Shown one piece after another: positions 1 to 7,657 of a stretch of DNA of 64,000 bases (its first letter is position 1; each line of letters opens with the position of its first letter). The position numbers were made by a program, and so were the translations under genes. Origin of the DNA: G963665185 sp049723905 (GTDB taxonomy: Bacteria; Desulfobacterota; Desulfovibrionia; Desulfovibrionales; Desulfovibrionaceae); assembly GCF_049723905.1 (NCBI RefSeq), contig NZ_JBJKFD010000001.1, positions 2,046,001 to 2,110,000 on the forward strand. The letters run 5' to 3'. The notes under the pieces are model-generated. The model was not told the origin of the DNA, searched no databases, and saw only the letters and a list, made by a program, of their open reading frames with translations.

Positions 1-543
1 GGCTGTGCCGATAAGCCGGAACAAAGCTTTGCAGGCGGCAAGATAGCCTTCGCGCTTGCTGCCCTTGAAGCCCTCGGATTGTACGGGAAGCACGGGGATT
101 CCCGTAACTTCGGAAACCTTTCTGCACACGGCCTCGATGTCGTCGCCGATAAGCCCCACGATGCACGTGGAGTAGACAAAGGCGGCCTTGGGATTGTGCC
201 GTTCTATAAGTTCAAGCAGAGCGGCTTCCAGCTTCCTTTCGCCGCCGAAAATGATGTCTGTTTCACGCAGGTCCGTGCTGAAGCTCAACCGGTGCAATTC
301 CGGCCCGGAGGAAAGCGCGCCACGGATGTCCCATGTATAGGATGCGCACCCTATCGGGCCGTGCACCAGGTGCAGGGCGTCCGCGATGGGGTAAAGCACC
401 ACGCGGGACCCGCAGAACACGCAGGCCCGCTGGCTCACCGCTCCCGCCAGGGATGCGCGGTTGCAGGCGATATCGATGTCGCCGCTTCCGGAGCGGACAA
501 CCTGCGATTTACGTTCTTCAAGAATGCTGGTGTCGATGGTCAT
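1..543 (-). CDS. nifE: Nitrogenase FeMo-cofactor scaffold NifE (N-terminal part, cut by window edge)
   Basis: NifE forms the NifEN scaffold on which the FeMo-cofactor precursor is matured in the cytoplasm. The frame is open from the ATG at 543 to base 1, giving 181 codons of a protein usually about 450 residues long; the C-terminus lies outside the window. The segments SQRACVFCGSRVVLYPIADA, GPIGCASYTWDIRGALSSG, DIIFGGERKLEAAL and STCIVGLIGDDIEAV are classic NifE, and the three cluster cysteines of the NifD/NifE fold lie in the CVFCG, IGC and STC contexts. A good ribosome site (AAGGAA) precedes the start. It is the last visible gene of the leftward nif operon, 21 bases after the GNAT gene. Confidence 0.95.
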   Translation of the reverse strand, partial: MTIDTSILEERKSQVVRSGSGDIDIACNRASLAGAVSQRACVFCGSRVVLYPIADALHLVHGPIGCASYTWDIRGALSSGPELHRLSFSTDLRETDIIFGGERKLEAALLELIERHNPKAAFVYSTCIVGLIGDDIEAVCRKVSEVTGIPVLPVQSEGFKGSKREGYLAACKALFRLIGTA

Positions 544-564
544 GACGCTTTCCTTACTGTAATC

Positions 565-1041
565 CTACTGTTTGTCTGAACCGAGTCTGAGGCTGACGAG
601 GTGGGTTTGCCCCCAACCGATCCGCCGGTAAAAATCCAGGGCCGACGTGTTGTCCCTGTCGGCCAGAAGTTGCAGCCGCGTCGCTCCCTGTTTCCAAGCC
701 CATTGCTCCATGGCTTGAAGCAGTGCCCTGCCTATCCCCTGCCGCCTGTGGTCCCTGCGGACCACCATATCTTCCACCAAAACGGAGTAGCCGCCCTCGG
801 CAGTGGAAACGACAAGCTGCCCGGTGCACATGGCCACTGTTTCGCTGTCCGCTTCCGCCACCAGAATCCGTCCGGCCCCCCGGGACTGCTCATCGAGCAG
901 CATGGCCAGCCCGTCGCGCTGACGCTGTTCGTCGGGCCGAAAATCGGCCTCTATGGAAAACAGCTCGGTCAGCAGAACGGCCATGGATCCGATATCCTCG
1001 GCACGGGCCGGACGGATTGTGTATTCTGGAGCGAAAGGCAT
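565..1041 (-). CDS. GNAT family N-acetyltransferase inside the nif operon
   Basis: This is a 158-residue single-domain GNAT acetyltransferase, predicted to move an acetyl group from acetyl-CoA to an unknown amine. The acetyl-CoA binding motif is VVRRDHRRQGIGRALL at about residues 94-109, followed by the usual late segment DRDNTSALDFYRRIGW. The start at 1041 is preferred over longer readings because GAGGAC sits just upstream and the family begins near here. It lies in the same direction as the nif genes between the ferredoxin and nifE, where no acetyltransferase is usually found. Substrate and any link to nitrogen fixation are unknown. Confidence 0.85.
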   Translation of the reverse strand: MPFAPEYTIRPARAEDIGSMAVLLTELFSIEADFRPDEQRQRDGLAMLLDEQSRGAGRILVAEADSETVAMCTGQLVVSTAEGGYSVLVEDMVVRRDHRRQGIGRALLQAMEQWAWKQGATRLQLLADRDNTSALDFYRRIGWGQTHLVSLRLGSDKQ

Positions 1042-1061
1042 TTCATTGTCCTCGTGTGATG

Positions 1062-1091
1062 TCCGCAAAATACGTAGACGTATTTTGCGGA
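1062..1091. repeat. Perfect 14-bp inverted repeat in the GNAT leader
   Basis: TCCGCAAAATACGT at 1062-1075 and its exact complement at 1078-1091 are separated by AG. The dyad starts 20 bases upstream of the GNAT start codon. It could be an operator, or an RNA hairpin controlling read-through into GNAT and nifE. No T-run follows in either direction, so a simple intrinsic terminator is less likely. Confidence 0.6.
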
Positions 1092-1100
1092 GGACCGCGC

Positions 1101-1222
1101 TCTGAAAAACGCGGTTTTCAGATGCGCTCACGCCGCCTTTGGCGGTGCATGGCGGGCATGGCCCACCATGAGACGTGCCGCTCGTTCTACCGCTTGCATA
1201 ACGATGCGGATTTAACGGACGC
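1101..1222 (+). repeat. Dispersed repeat family 2, copy 1
   Basis: The stretch has a small dyad (CTGAAAA...TTTTCAG, 1102-1121), then GCGCTCACGCCGCCT, and ends in GCGGATTTAACGGACGC. The same order of blocks recurs at 20513-20662; shorter relatives of the dyad are at 32691-32760 and 61546-61563. It ends 5 bases from the ferredoxin stop codon. Function unknown. Confidence 0.5.
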
Positions 1223-1226
1223 AACA

Positions 1227-1529
1227 CTAAGCGATCAGATAGTCCGCAGCGGGTTCGCCGTCTTCGATGCCGTCGAGCACCGAGTCGATGGCGTCTTCGC
1301 TGTCGATCCCCTTGAACCACCAGTTTTCAGGCATAACGACCATGACGGGCCCCTGTTCGCACTGCTTGAGGCAGCTTGTGGCCGTCACCAGACAGTCGAG
1401 ACCACGGTCGATGATCTCTTCTTCGAGATATTGCAGAAAGCCGTCGGTCTGTTTGTGGCAGATGCCCTTGGGGTCTCCGCCTGCGCGGAAGCTCTGGCAG
1501 ACCATGATTACACGTTCGGGAGTGGCCAT
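1227..1529 (-). CDS. Thioredoxin-fold [2Fe-2S] ferredoxin of the nif cluster
   Basis: A 100-residue thioredoxin-like [2Fe-2S] ferredoxin, the type first described from Clostridium pasteurianum and often found in nif clusters. The four candidate ligands are C11 (MVCQSF), C24 (GICHK), and the pair in TSCLKQCEQG near residues 53 and 57. It probably carries electrons in connection with nitrogenase or its cofactor assembly, but this is inferred from position only. It starts 74 bases after nifK, with a ribosome site (CAGGAGA) upstream, and is co-directional with the nif genes. A family-2 repeat begins right after its stop. Confidence 0.85.
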   Translation of the reverse strand: MATPERVIMVCQSFRAGGDPKGICHKQTDGFLQYLEEEIIDRGLDCLVTATSCLKQCEQGPVMVVMPENWWFKGIDSEDAIDSVLDGIEDGEPAADYLIA

Positions 1530-1603
1530 ACTGTCTCCTGTGACTGTTTCCTGGAGTTTCAGAAGGTTGCGGCGGACAGCCGCCGCAACCCCGGATTGAC
1601 GGA

Positions 1604-2983
1604 TTAAAGTACGAGTTCGAAGCTCTCTTCGGGAGAATCGCGGTCCTTGCGGTCCAGCAGAGCGCCCAGGATATTTTCCAGAAGGCGCAGGCCGCCCTTG
1701 TAGCCCACGGTCGGGAAGTACTGGTGGCCAACGCGGTCCAGGATGGGGAAGCCCCAGCGGACCAGAGGAATGTCCTCGTCGCGGGCAATGTACTTGCCGT
1801 AGGTGTTGCCGATGAGCAGATCCACGGGTTCGTTCTTGATCCACTGGTGCAGGGTGAACATGTCGCCCGCAGCCTTGACATTGACCTCGTAAGGCTGATC
1901 CGCGGTGATTTCCTTGATGCGGGCCACAAAACGCTTGCCCGGCGTGCCGGTGACGATGTGCACGGGCTGCATGTCCATGGACACCAGGAATTCGCACATG
2001 GAGATGAGCTGGTCCGGGTCGCCCCAGATGGCCACCTTCTTGCCGTAGGTGTACTGGTGCATGTCCGAAATCATGTCCACCAGCTGGCCGCGTTCGTGCA
2101 CTATGCTTTCCGGAACGCTGGTCCCGGCGATAATGCGCAGGGTGTCCACAAAACGGTCGGTCGCCTTGAGGCCGAAGGGCATATCCAGCACGGTGCAGGG
2201 CACCTTGCAGTTGGTATCCAGCCAGCGGGCCGCATCTGCCGAGCACCATTCGCCCAGGGCCATGGTGCCGATGGCGTTGCCAGCGTCCTTGAGTTCGTCC
2301 ACGGTGACGCCGCCCTTGGGGAACATGTGGTATTCGCCGGACATGGGACCGTTGAGAACGCCGGAGGTATCCGGAAACAAAGTGATGTCCACATCCATGA
2401 GCGCGGCGATACGCTTGATTTCTTCCATGTCCGAAGGTTCGACCCAACCGGGAATGACGTTGACCTTGCCGTTCCTGTGCCCCGTGTTCTTGGCGAACGT
2501 GGAGGCCATGGCCTTGACCATGTTGGAGAATCCGGTGACGTGCGATCCCACATAACTGGGAGTGGGAGCACCAAGCAGATGCTTGCCTTCGGGAACCTTT
2601 CCTTCCTTCCTGGCCTTGGTGAAAATCTGGTTCAGGTCGTCACCGATGGTTTCGGAAAGGCAGGTGGTGTGCACGGCGATACACTCGGGCTCGTACACGT
2701 TGAAGATGTTGGTGATGGCCTGCAGCAGGTTTGCCTGCCCGCCGAACACGGACGCACCTTCGGTAAAGGAACTGGTGGCCGCGGAGATGGGCTCCTTGTA
2801 ATGCCGGGTCAGGGTGGAGCGGTGGTAGGCGCAACAGCCCTGCGACCCGTGCGAGTGCGGCAGGCAGCCGTGGATGCCCAGGGCGGCGTACATGGCGCCG
2901 ATGGGCTGGCAGGTCTTGGCCGGGTTGACGACCAGGGCCTTGCGCTCGGTGATCTCTTTGGGTGTGTGTCTGAGTAAGGTCAT
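1604..2983 (-). CDS. nifK: Nitrogenase MoFe protein beta chain NifK
   Basis: The beta subunit of dinitrogenase, which with NifD holds the P-cluster and passes electrons to the FeMo-cofactor. The three P-cluster cysteines are visible: C25 in NPAKTCQPIGA, C50 in HGSQGCCAY and C108 in HTTCLSETIGDD. At 459 residues it lacks the N-terminal extension of proteobacterial NifK (about 520), as in clostridial and sulfate-reducer forms. The start is 12 bases past the nifD stop, so the two genes are surely co-transcribed and probably translated in step. Confidence 0.98.
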   Translation of the reverse strand: MTLLRHTPKEITERKALVVNPAKTCQPIGAMYAALGIHGCLPHSHGSQGCCAYHRSTLTRHYKEPISAATSSFTEGASVFGGQANLLQAITNIFNVYEPECIAVHTTCLSETIGDDLNQIFTKARKEGKVPEGKHLLGAPTPSYVGSHVTGFSNMVKAMASTFAKNTGHRNGKVNVIPGWVEPSDMEEIKRIAALMDVDITLFPDTSGVLNGPMSGEYHMFPKGGVTVDELKDAGNAIGTMALGEWCSADAARWLDTNCKVPCTVLDMPFGLKATDRFVDTLRIIAGTSVPESIVHERGQLVDMISDMHQYTYGKKVAIWGDPDQLISMCEFLVSMDMQPVHIVTGTPGKRFVARIKEITADQPYEVNVKAAGDMFTLHQWIKNEPVDLLIGNTYGKYIARDEDIPLVRWGFPILDRVGHQYFPTVGYKGGLRLLENILGALLDRKDRDSPEESFELVL

Positions 2984-2995
2984 TGTACCGCTCTC

Positions 2996-4633
2996 CTATT
3001 CCCACACGTACGTGGCTGAGAGTTCCGGATTTTCCTGCCAGGGAGCCTTCAGGTAGCCCCATACCTTGCTGTTCACGAGACGATCGATTTCGTGGTAGAA
3101 ATTGACCGCTCCCTTGAACCCTGCATACGGACCGCCGGAGTCGTAGCTGTGCAGCTGCTTCATGGGCACGCCCAGCTTCTGGATGGAGAATTTTTCCTTG
3201 ATACCGGCGCAAAAGATGTCCGGCTTGAGGATTTCCACCAGCTTTTCGGCTTCGTACTGGTTCAGGTCGTCCACTATGAGGGTCTGATGATCCATGTCGC
3301 GGATCATGCCGTCGTATTCCTTAAACGTGTATCCGGCATCGACGAGCTTCTGCATTTCCTCGCTGCTCTTCCGGGGATTGTAGCGAGACTCGTCCGGCTC
3401 AACCGTAATTTCCTCGATGTTGCGCGAATCGGCATCCACCTTCAGGTTGGGGATGACTTCACGGCCTTCGTAGTCGTCGCGGTGGGCGAACTCGTATCCG
3501 GCGGAAATGGTCTTCATGCCGATTTCGCCGAACAGATCCTGATAATGGTGGGCGCGGGAACCACCGACGAACAGCATGGCCGTCTTGCCTTCGGTGCGGG
3601 AAATAACATCATCCCTGGCCGCTTCCACTTCCGGCATTTCTTCGGCAATAACTTCTTCGATGCGGTTGATAAGGGCTCTGTCTTCAAAGTACTGGCCTAT
3701 CTTGCGCAGCGACTTGGCTGTGGATTCGGCACCAATGAAGTTCACCTTGATCCACGGAATGCCGTATTTTGTTTCCAGCATGTCGGCCACGTAGTTGATG
3801 GACCGATGGCACATGACGCAGGACAGGTCGGCCTGATGCGACGTGGCAAACTGGTCAAAGCTAGAGTTGCCGGAAAAGGTGGCGATGTTGGTGATGCCGC
3901 ACTTTTTCAGGATGCGGTCGATTTCAAAACCGTCGCCACCGATGTTGTATTCACCCAGCAGGTTGATCTTGTATTTCCCTTCCACCGGCTCATCGATCTT
4001 GCCGACCAGGTGTCTGAAGACCTGGTTGTTGGCGATGTGGTGGCCTGCGGACTGGCTGACGCCCTTGTAGCCTTCGCAGGAGAAACCAAAAACCGTGCAG
4101 TCCTCGAACTTGGCGTCCATCTTGGCGGCAACGGCGTGGATGTCGTCGCCGATCAGCCCCACCGGACAGGTGGCGAAAATGCAGATGCCTTTGGGATGAA
4201 AGGTGTCGTAGGCTTCCTGAATGGCGGCCTCCAGCTTCTTTTCACCGCCAAAGATGATGTCGCCGTCCTGCATGTCCGTAGAGAAACAATACGTCATGTA
4301 GTTGTCGGCACCTGGGGCGGTGGCGTCGGTCTGGTTACGCCGGGTAAGCCAGGAATAGAAACCGCAGCCGATGGGCCCGTGCGTGATGTTCACGATATCG
4401 CGGGTGGGGCCCATGATAACGCCCTTGCAGCCCGCATACGTACAGCCGCGCATGGTGATGATGCCCGGAACGGTACGGACGTTTGCCACGATTTCGGGAG
4501 CCTCGTTGCCTTGGGCTTCATTGATCAATATTTGCTTGGCGCGCTTTCTTGCCACCTTGGGAGGATACTTCTTGAGCATCTCCTCCTTGATGTCGGCAGG
4601 GTCCCACTGCACCAGCTTTTTCTTGGTCGCCAT
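2996..4633 (-). CDS. nifD: Nitrogenase MoFe protein alpha chain NifD
   Basis: The alpha subunit of dinitrogenase, carrying the FeMo-cofactor. C275 (CHRSINY) and H495 (LHSYD) match the two cofactor ligands; C64, C90 and C156 match the P-cluster ligands; Q194 and H198 match the substrate-pocket pair. The chain is 545 residues long because of an insertion at roughly residues 380-445 (from AGYEFAHRDDYEG onward), the hallmark of clostridial/sulfate-reducer group NifD. An extra cysteine, C69 (YAGCKGV), stands where many NifD proteins have serine. It lies between nifI2 and nifK. Confidence 0.98.
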   Translation of the reverse strand: MATKKKLVQWDPADIKEEMLKKYPPKVARKRAKQILINEAQGNEAPEIVANVRTVPGIITMRGCTYAGCKGVIMGPTRDIVNITHGPIGCGFYSWLTRRNQTDATAPGADNYMTYCFSTDMQDGDIIFGGEKKLEAAIQEAYDTFHPKGICIFATCPVGLIGDDIHAVAAKMDAKFEDCTVFGFSCEGYKGVSQSAGHHIANNQVFRHLVGKIDEPVEGKYKINLLGEYNIGGDGFEIDRILKKCGITNIATFSGNSSFDQFATSHQADLSCVMCHRSINYVADMLETKYGIPWIKVNFIGAESTAKSLRKIGQYFEDRALINRIEEVIAEEMPEVEAARDDVISRTEGKTAMLFVGGSRAHHYQDLFGEIGMKTISAGYEFAHRDDYEGREVIPNLKVDADSRNIEEITVEPDESRYNPRKSSEEMQKLVDAGYTFKEYDGMIRDMDHQTLIVDDLNQYEAEKLVEILKPDIFCAGIKEKFSIQKLGVPMKQLHSYDSGGPYAGFKGAVNFYHEIDRLVNSKVWGYLKAPWQENPELSATYVWE

Positions 4634-4660
4634 GTGATACTCCTTAAAATGCTCTCATTC

Positions 4661-5035
4661 TCAGCTGATGGACTTGGTACCGACTTCGCCGGTACGCACC
4701 CGGACCGCGTCGGTCACGGGGAGAACCCATATTTTTCCGTCGCCGGGCTTGCCGGTCTGGTTGGCCTCGATGATGGTGCTGACGATGGTGTCCACCTCGT
4801 CGTCGGGAACAACAATGGTGAGCATGCGTTTGGAATACAGCTTCCCCTTGCCGCCCAGAAGCTCAGCAGCTTCCTCGTAGCCCTGTTCCGCACCTTCAAG
4901 CAGTTTTCTATTGGCAAACCCCTTGCCGCGTCCCTGGGCCTCGTTGGCGAAAAACGCGTCAACTCCGGCTTCGGTAAGGGCAAGCTTGGTCTTGTTCATC
5001 ATGTTCATGCGGACAACAGTGATGATTTCCTTCAT
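4661..5035 (-). CDS. nifI2: Nitrogenase PII-like regulator NifI2
   Basis: One of a pair of PII-family proteins that in methanogens and related systems form a NifI1-NifI2 complex and switch off dinitrogenase in response to 2-oxoglutarate and ATP/ADP. The 124-residue product has the PII fold pattern, with an unusual MNMMNKTKLALTEAGV start, and ends with the DGKIWVLPV strand typical of NifI2. Its start overlaps the nifI1 stop by four bases (ATGA, 5032-5035), implying coupled translation. It precedes nifD by 27 bases. Confidence 0.95.
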   Translation of the reverse strand: MKEIITVVRMNMMNKTKLALTEAGVDAFFANEAQGRGKGFANRKLLEGAEQGYEEAAELLGGKGKLYSKRMLTIVVPDDEVDTIVSTIIEANQTGKPGDGKIWVLPVTDAVRVRTGEVGTKSIS

Positions 5036-5388
5036 GCCGTGCCTTCCTCTGCGTCCGAGGCTTCCTTGACCCCGGAGGAAATGGTGTAGACGTCGTCAAC
5101 ATCGGAAACAAAGATCTTGCCGTCGCCGAACGCGCCTTTGGTTCCGGAGCGGGCGGACTTCATCACAGTGTCGATAACGAAGTCCTTGTCGGCTGCGGGA
5201 ACAACGCTCATGAGCATGGTTTTGGGAATCTCGTCGTAGGTCACTTCGCCGATTTTGATGCCCCGCTGCTTTCCGCGGCCGGCAACCGAATATTTGGTCA
5301 CGGCGGGGAAACCCGCGTCCATGAGGGCTGCAAGGACATCGTCGGCTTTTTCCGGGCGTACGATGGCCCGAATCATGATCATAGGCAT
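5032..5388 (-). CDS. nifI1: Nitrogenase PII-like regulator NifI1
   Basis: The first PII-type protein after nifH, partner of NifI2. The 118-residue product starts MIMIRAIVRPEKADDVLAAL, has the T-loop region GRGKQRGIKIGEVTYDEIPK and the C-terminal GDGKIFVSDVDDVYTI. The position between nifH and nifD is that of NifI1 in archaea, clostridia and sulfate reducers. It suggests fast post-translational shut-off of nitrogenase by ammonia rather than by the DraT/DraG route; no draT is visible here. The C-terminal tail beyond about residue 105 is slightly longer than usual. Confidence 0.95.
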   Translation of the reverse strand: MPMIMIRAIVRPEKADDVLAALMDAGFPAVTKYSVAGRGKQRGIKIGEVTYDEIPKTMLMSVVPAADKDFVIDTVMKSARSGTKGAFGDGKIFVSDVDDVYTISSGVKEASDAEEGTA

Positions 5389-5414
5389 AAAAAGTCTCCT
5401 TGAACTTCGATGGG

Positions 5415-6242
5415 TTAGGCTTGCAACAGACCGTAATCGAGCAGCAGCTGCTCCAAATCCTCAATTTCCAGGGGAGTGGGGACGACGAACATTTTGTTTT
5501 CATCGATGGCTTTGGCCAGTCCGCGGTACACGTCAGCCTGCGGTACTTCGCCGTTCCATTCGATGACGGTTTTCCTGTTGATTTCCGCACGCTGCACGTC
5601 GTTGTCGCGGGGGACGAAGTAAATCATCTGGGTGCCTATCTTGCGGGCCAGCTCCTCGATCATCTCTCTTTCGTTGTCCACGTTACGGGAGTTGCAGATA
5701 AGGCCGCCCAGGCGCACGCTGCCGGACTGGGCGTATTTCATAATGCCTTTGCAGATGTTGTTGGCCGCATACATGGCCATCATTTCGCCGGAACAGACAA
5801 TGTAGATTTCCTCGGCCTTGCCGTCACGGATGGGCATTGCGAAGCCACCGCAGACAACGTCGCCCAAAACATCGTAAAAAGCGTAATCCAGCCCTTCGCT
5901 CTCCTCGTAGGCACCAAGGGACTCCAACATGTTGATGGAGGTGATGATGCCCCGGCCTGCACAGCCGACACCGGGTTCCGGGCCGCCGGATTCGACACAC
6001 CAGGTATCGCCGTAACCGGGCTTGCGGATATCCTCGAGCTCGACGTCTTCACCTTCTTCACGAAGGGTATCGAGCACGGACTTCTGCGCCAGGCCGCCCA
6101 GCAGCAGACGGGTGGAGTCGGCTTTGGGGTCACAACCTACAACCATGACCTTGCGGCCCATTTCTGCCAAACCAGCAACAGTATTCTGGGTGGTGGTGGA
6201 CTTGCCGATACCGCCCTTTCCGTAAATGGCTACTTTTCTCAT
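5415..6242 (-). CDS. nifH: Nitrogenase iron protein NifH
   Basis: Dinitrogenase reductase, the ATP-dependent electron donor to NifDK, also needed for cofactor maturation. Walker A is GKGGIGKST (residues 8-16); C94 and C131 are the [4Fe-4S] ligands; R97 in GCAGRG is the arginine modified in species that ADP-ribosylate NifH. The start at 6242 gives the standard 275 residues and has GGAGGA upstream; an in-frame ATG nine codons earlier would add a tail not seen in the family. It is the first gene of the leftward operon and lies about 36 bases downstream of the predicted transcription start of a sigma-54 promoter. Confidence 0.98.
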   Translation of the reverse strand: MRKVAIYGKGGIGKSTTTQNTVAGLAEMGRKVMVVGCDPKADSTRLLLGGLAQKSVLDTLREEGEDVELEDIRKPGYGDTWCVESGGPEPGVGCAGRGIITSINMLESLGAYEESEGLDYAFYDVLGDVVCGGFAMPIRDGKAEEIYIVCSGEMMAMYAANNICKGIMKYAQSGSVRLGGLICNSRNVDNEREMIEELARKIGTQMIYFVPRDNDVQRAEINRKTVIEWNGEVPQADVYRGLAKAIDENKMFVVPTPLEIEDLEQLLLDYGLLQA

Positions 6243-6289
6243 GGGGAGTCCTCCGTACATTGTTTTCATTCACACCTGCTCCCCCTTAC

Positions 6290-6304
6290 GCAATGGCCGT
6301 GCCA
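6290..6304 (-). promoter_or_regulatory. Sigma-54 promoter of nifH
   Basis: Read on the minus strand the sequence is TGGCACGGCCATTGC, an essentially perfect -24/-12 element (TGGCACG, four bases, TTGC). Transcription would start near 6278 and leave a leader of about 36 bases before nifH. Such promoters need an enhancer-binding activator, for nif usually NifA. Confidence 0.9.
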
Positions 6305-6398
6305 TTCCGGAAATATCGACTCAACACACTGAAATTACTAAACTAGACAAAAAATACTGGAAGAAAAAATCAAATCCGATTTTGTCGTGTGAAACAAC

Positions 6399-6430
6399 AA
6401 TCTACATACGAAAGTGTAGATTCTACACTT
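6399..6430. promoter_or_regulatory. Overlapping dyads between the two nif promoters (probable activator site)
   Basis: Three half-sites form two overlapping dyads. AATCTACA (6399-6406) pairs with TGTAGATT (6415-6422), and AAGTGTAGATTCTACACTT (6412-6430) is a perfect 19-bp palindrome with 9-bp arms. The palindrome lies about 140 bp upstream of the nifH start point and about 110 bp upstream of the nifV start point, a normal place for enhancer sites of sigma-54 activators. It does not match the classical NifA site (TGT, ten bases, ACA); the spacing here is seven. Confidence 0.65.
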
Positions 6431-6506
6431 GGGGCGGCTCTGCCACGAAAAGGGTACAATCCTTATAAGGGCTATAAAAACAGCAGGTTATAAAACCACA
6501 CTGGAT

Positions 6507-6521
6507 TGGCATCGGAATTGC
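6507..6521 (+). promoter_or_regulatory. Sigma-54 promoter of nifV
   Basis: TGGCATCGGAATTGC fits the -24/-12 consensus with exact spacing. The start point would be near 6533, about 31 bases before the nifV ATG. It is divergent from the nifH promoter, so one activator could serve both. Confidence 0.85.
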
Positions 6522-6563
6522 CTCATCACCAGGGTACGGCAACACGAATACGGAGATGTATTT

Positions 6564-7526
6564 ATGATACTCGACACGACCCTGAGAGAAGGCCTGCAGA
6601 TGTTCGGAGTGCGCATGACGGCCAAGGAGCGCAGGGACCTGGCCCTTGGGCTGGCCGATCTGGGAGTGGAAGAAATAGAAGCAGGATGGATTGGACTGGC
6701 AGGGCTTGGAGAATTTCTCGACTGGTCCGGCCCTCTCCTGAACAATTCATGGGTGTCGGTCTGGAGCCGCTGCCACACCAAGGATGTACTCCTGGCCGCA
6801 GACCACCATGTCACCCGCATCAACCTGGGCGTTCCCGGATCGGACGCACACAGGAACAAACGGCTGTCCATGTCCCGCCCCGAACTGCTGGAACACATGC
6901 GCGCAACGGTCCGGCTGGCCCGCATGCACGGCATGGATGTTTCCGTGGGGCTGGAAGACGCTTCCCGCGCCGATACCGACTGGCTTATCGAACTTGCCAT
7001 GGCGGCTCAGGCCGCCGGGGCATTCCGGGTACGCATTTCAGATACGGTGGGTGTCTACACGCCCCTGACCATTTTTCAGGTTGTCTCGGGCTTTCGCTCC
7101 CAGCTCGATGTGGATATCGCCGTGCACTGCCACAACGACTTCGGCATGGGCACTGCCAACGCCGTTACCGCGCTCCAGGCCGGTGCCGACTGGGCCGACG
7201 CCAGCCTGTTGGGCATGGGCGAACGTTCCGGCCTTGCCGCCACGGAAGAACTGGCCGCCTATCTCAGCCTGCAGTCCAAGGACCGCGACTACGAAACCCG
7301 GCTTTTGCCCGACCTGTGCGCCCGCGCCGCCCGGCTGGCAGACCTGCCCCTGCCGCGCAACAAACCAGTTATCGGCTCCGACATTTTTGCCTGCGAAACC
7401 GGCATTCATCTGCACGGCATGCAGCGCGACCCCGGTCTTTTCGAACCCTATGCCCCGGAAAACGTGGCAAATTCACGCAAGGTAAAATTGGGAGACAAAA
7501 GCGGACGCCAAAAATGGCGCAGCTAA
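6564..7526 (+). CDS. nifV: Homocitrate synthase NifV-like protein, short C-terminus
   Basis: A DRE-TIM metallolyase predicted to condense acetyl-CoA and 2-oxoglutarate to homocitrate, the organic ligand of the FeMo-cofactor. DTTLREGLQ at the N-terminus and HCHNDFGMGTANA near residue 190 are the metal-binding and catalytic motifs. GGAG lies eight bases before the ATG at 6564. The protein has 320 residues against about 370-400 for typical NifV, and stops just after LGDKSGRQ, where the usual C-terminal segment begins; the other two frames do not clearly continue it. A sigma-54 promoter and divergence from nifH support a nif role; an isopropylmalate-synthase-like activity cannot be excluded. Confidence 0.85.
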   Translation: MILDTTLREGLQMFGVRMTAKERRDLALGLADLGVEEIEAGWIGLAGLGEFLDWSGPLLNNSWVSVWSRCHTKDVLLAADHHVTRINLGVPGSDAHRNKRLSMSRPELLEHMRATVRLARMHGMDVSVGLEDASRADTDWLIELAMAAQAAGAFRVRISDTVGVYTPLTIFQVVSGFRSQLDVDIAVHCHNDFGMGTANAVTALQAGADWADASLLGMGERSGLAATEELAAYLSLQSKDRDYETRLLPDLCARAARLADLPLPRNKPVIGSDIFACETGIHLHGMQRDPGLFEPYAPENVANSRKVKLGDKSGRQKWRS

Positions 7527-7531
7527 AAAAC

Positions 7532-7576
7532 AAGGCCGGACGACAGGTGCATATGTTCCACCCGTTGCCCGGCCTT
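7532..7576 (+). terminator. Hairpin after nifV
   Basis: AAGGCCGG (7532-7539) pairs with CCGGCCTT (7569-7576), with a further GGTG/CCACC pairing inside. The T-run after it is short. It lies between the convergent nifV and corA genes and could serve either. Confidence 0.45.
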
Positions 7577-7657
7577 TCGTTTCCGCTCTTTGAAAAAAAC
7601 GCAGGGCCAGCCGAAGCTCCCCCGCACATCATCTTACGAATTCAAGGCCTTTGCCCG

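Noticed and set aside
1227..2447. 406-residue minus-strand frame joining the ferredoxin to sequence inside nifK
   Set aside because: Only the last 100 residues are ferredoxin; the rest reads nifK in the wrong frame. The start at 1529 has its own ribosome site.
3092..5089. Long plus-strand frame opposite nifD and the nifI genes
   Set aside because: It is the antisense shadow of well-supported genes, has no ribosome site and resembles no protein family; high-GC codon bias keeps such frames open.
6226..6468. Frame running from nifH through the divergent promoter region
   Set aside because: It crosses the sigma-54 promoter and the dyads and overlaps the nifH start on the other strand.
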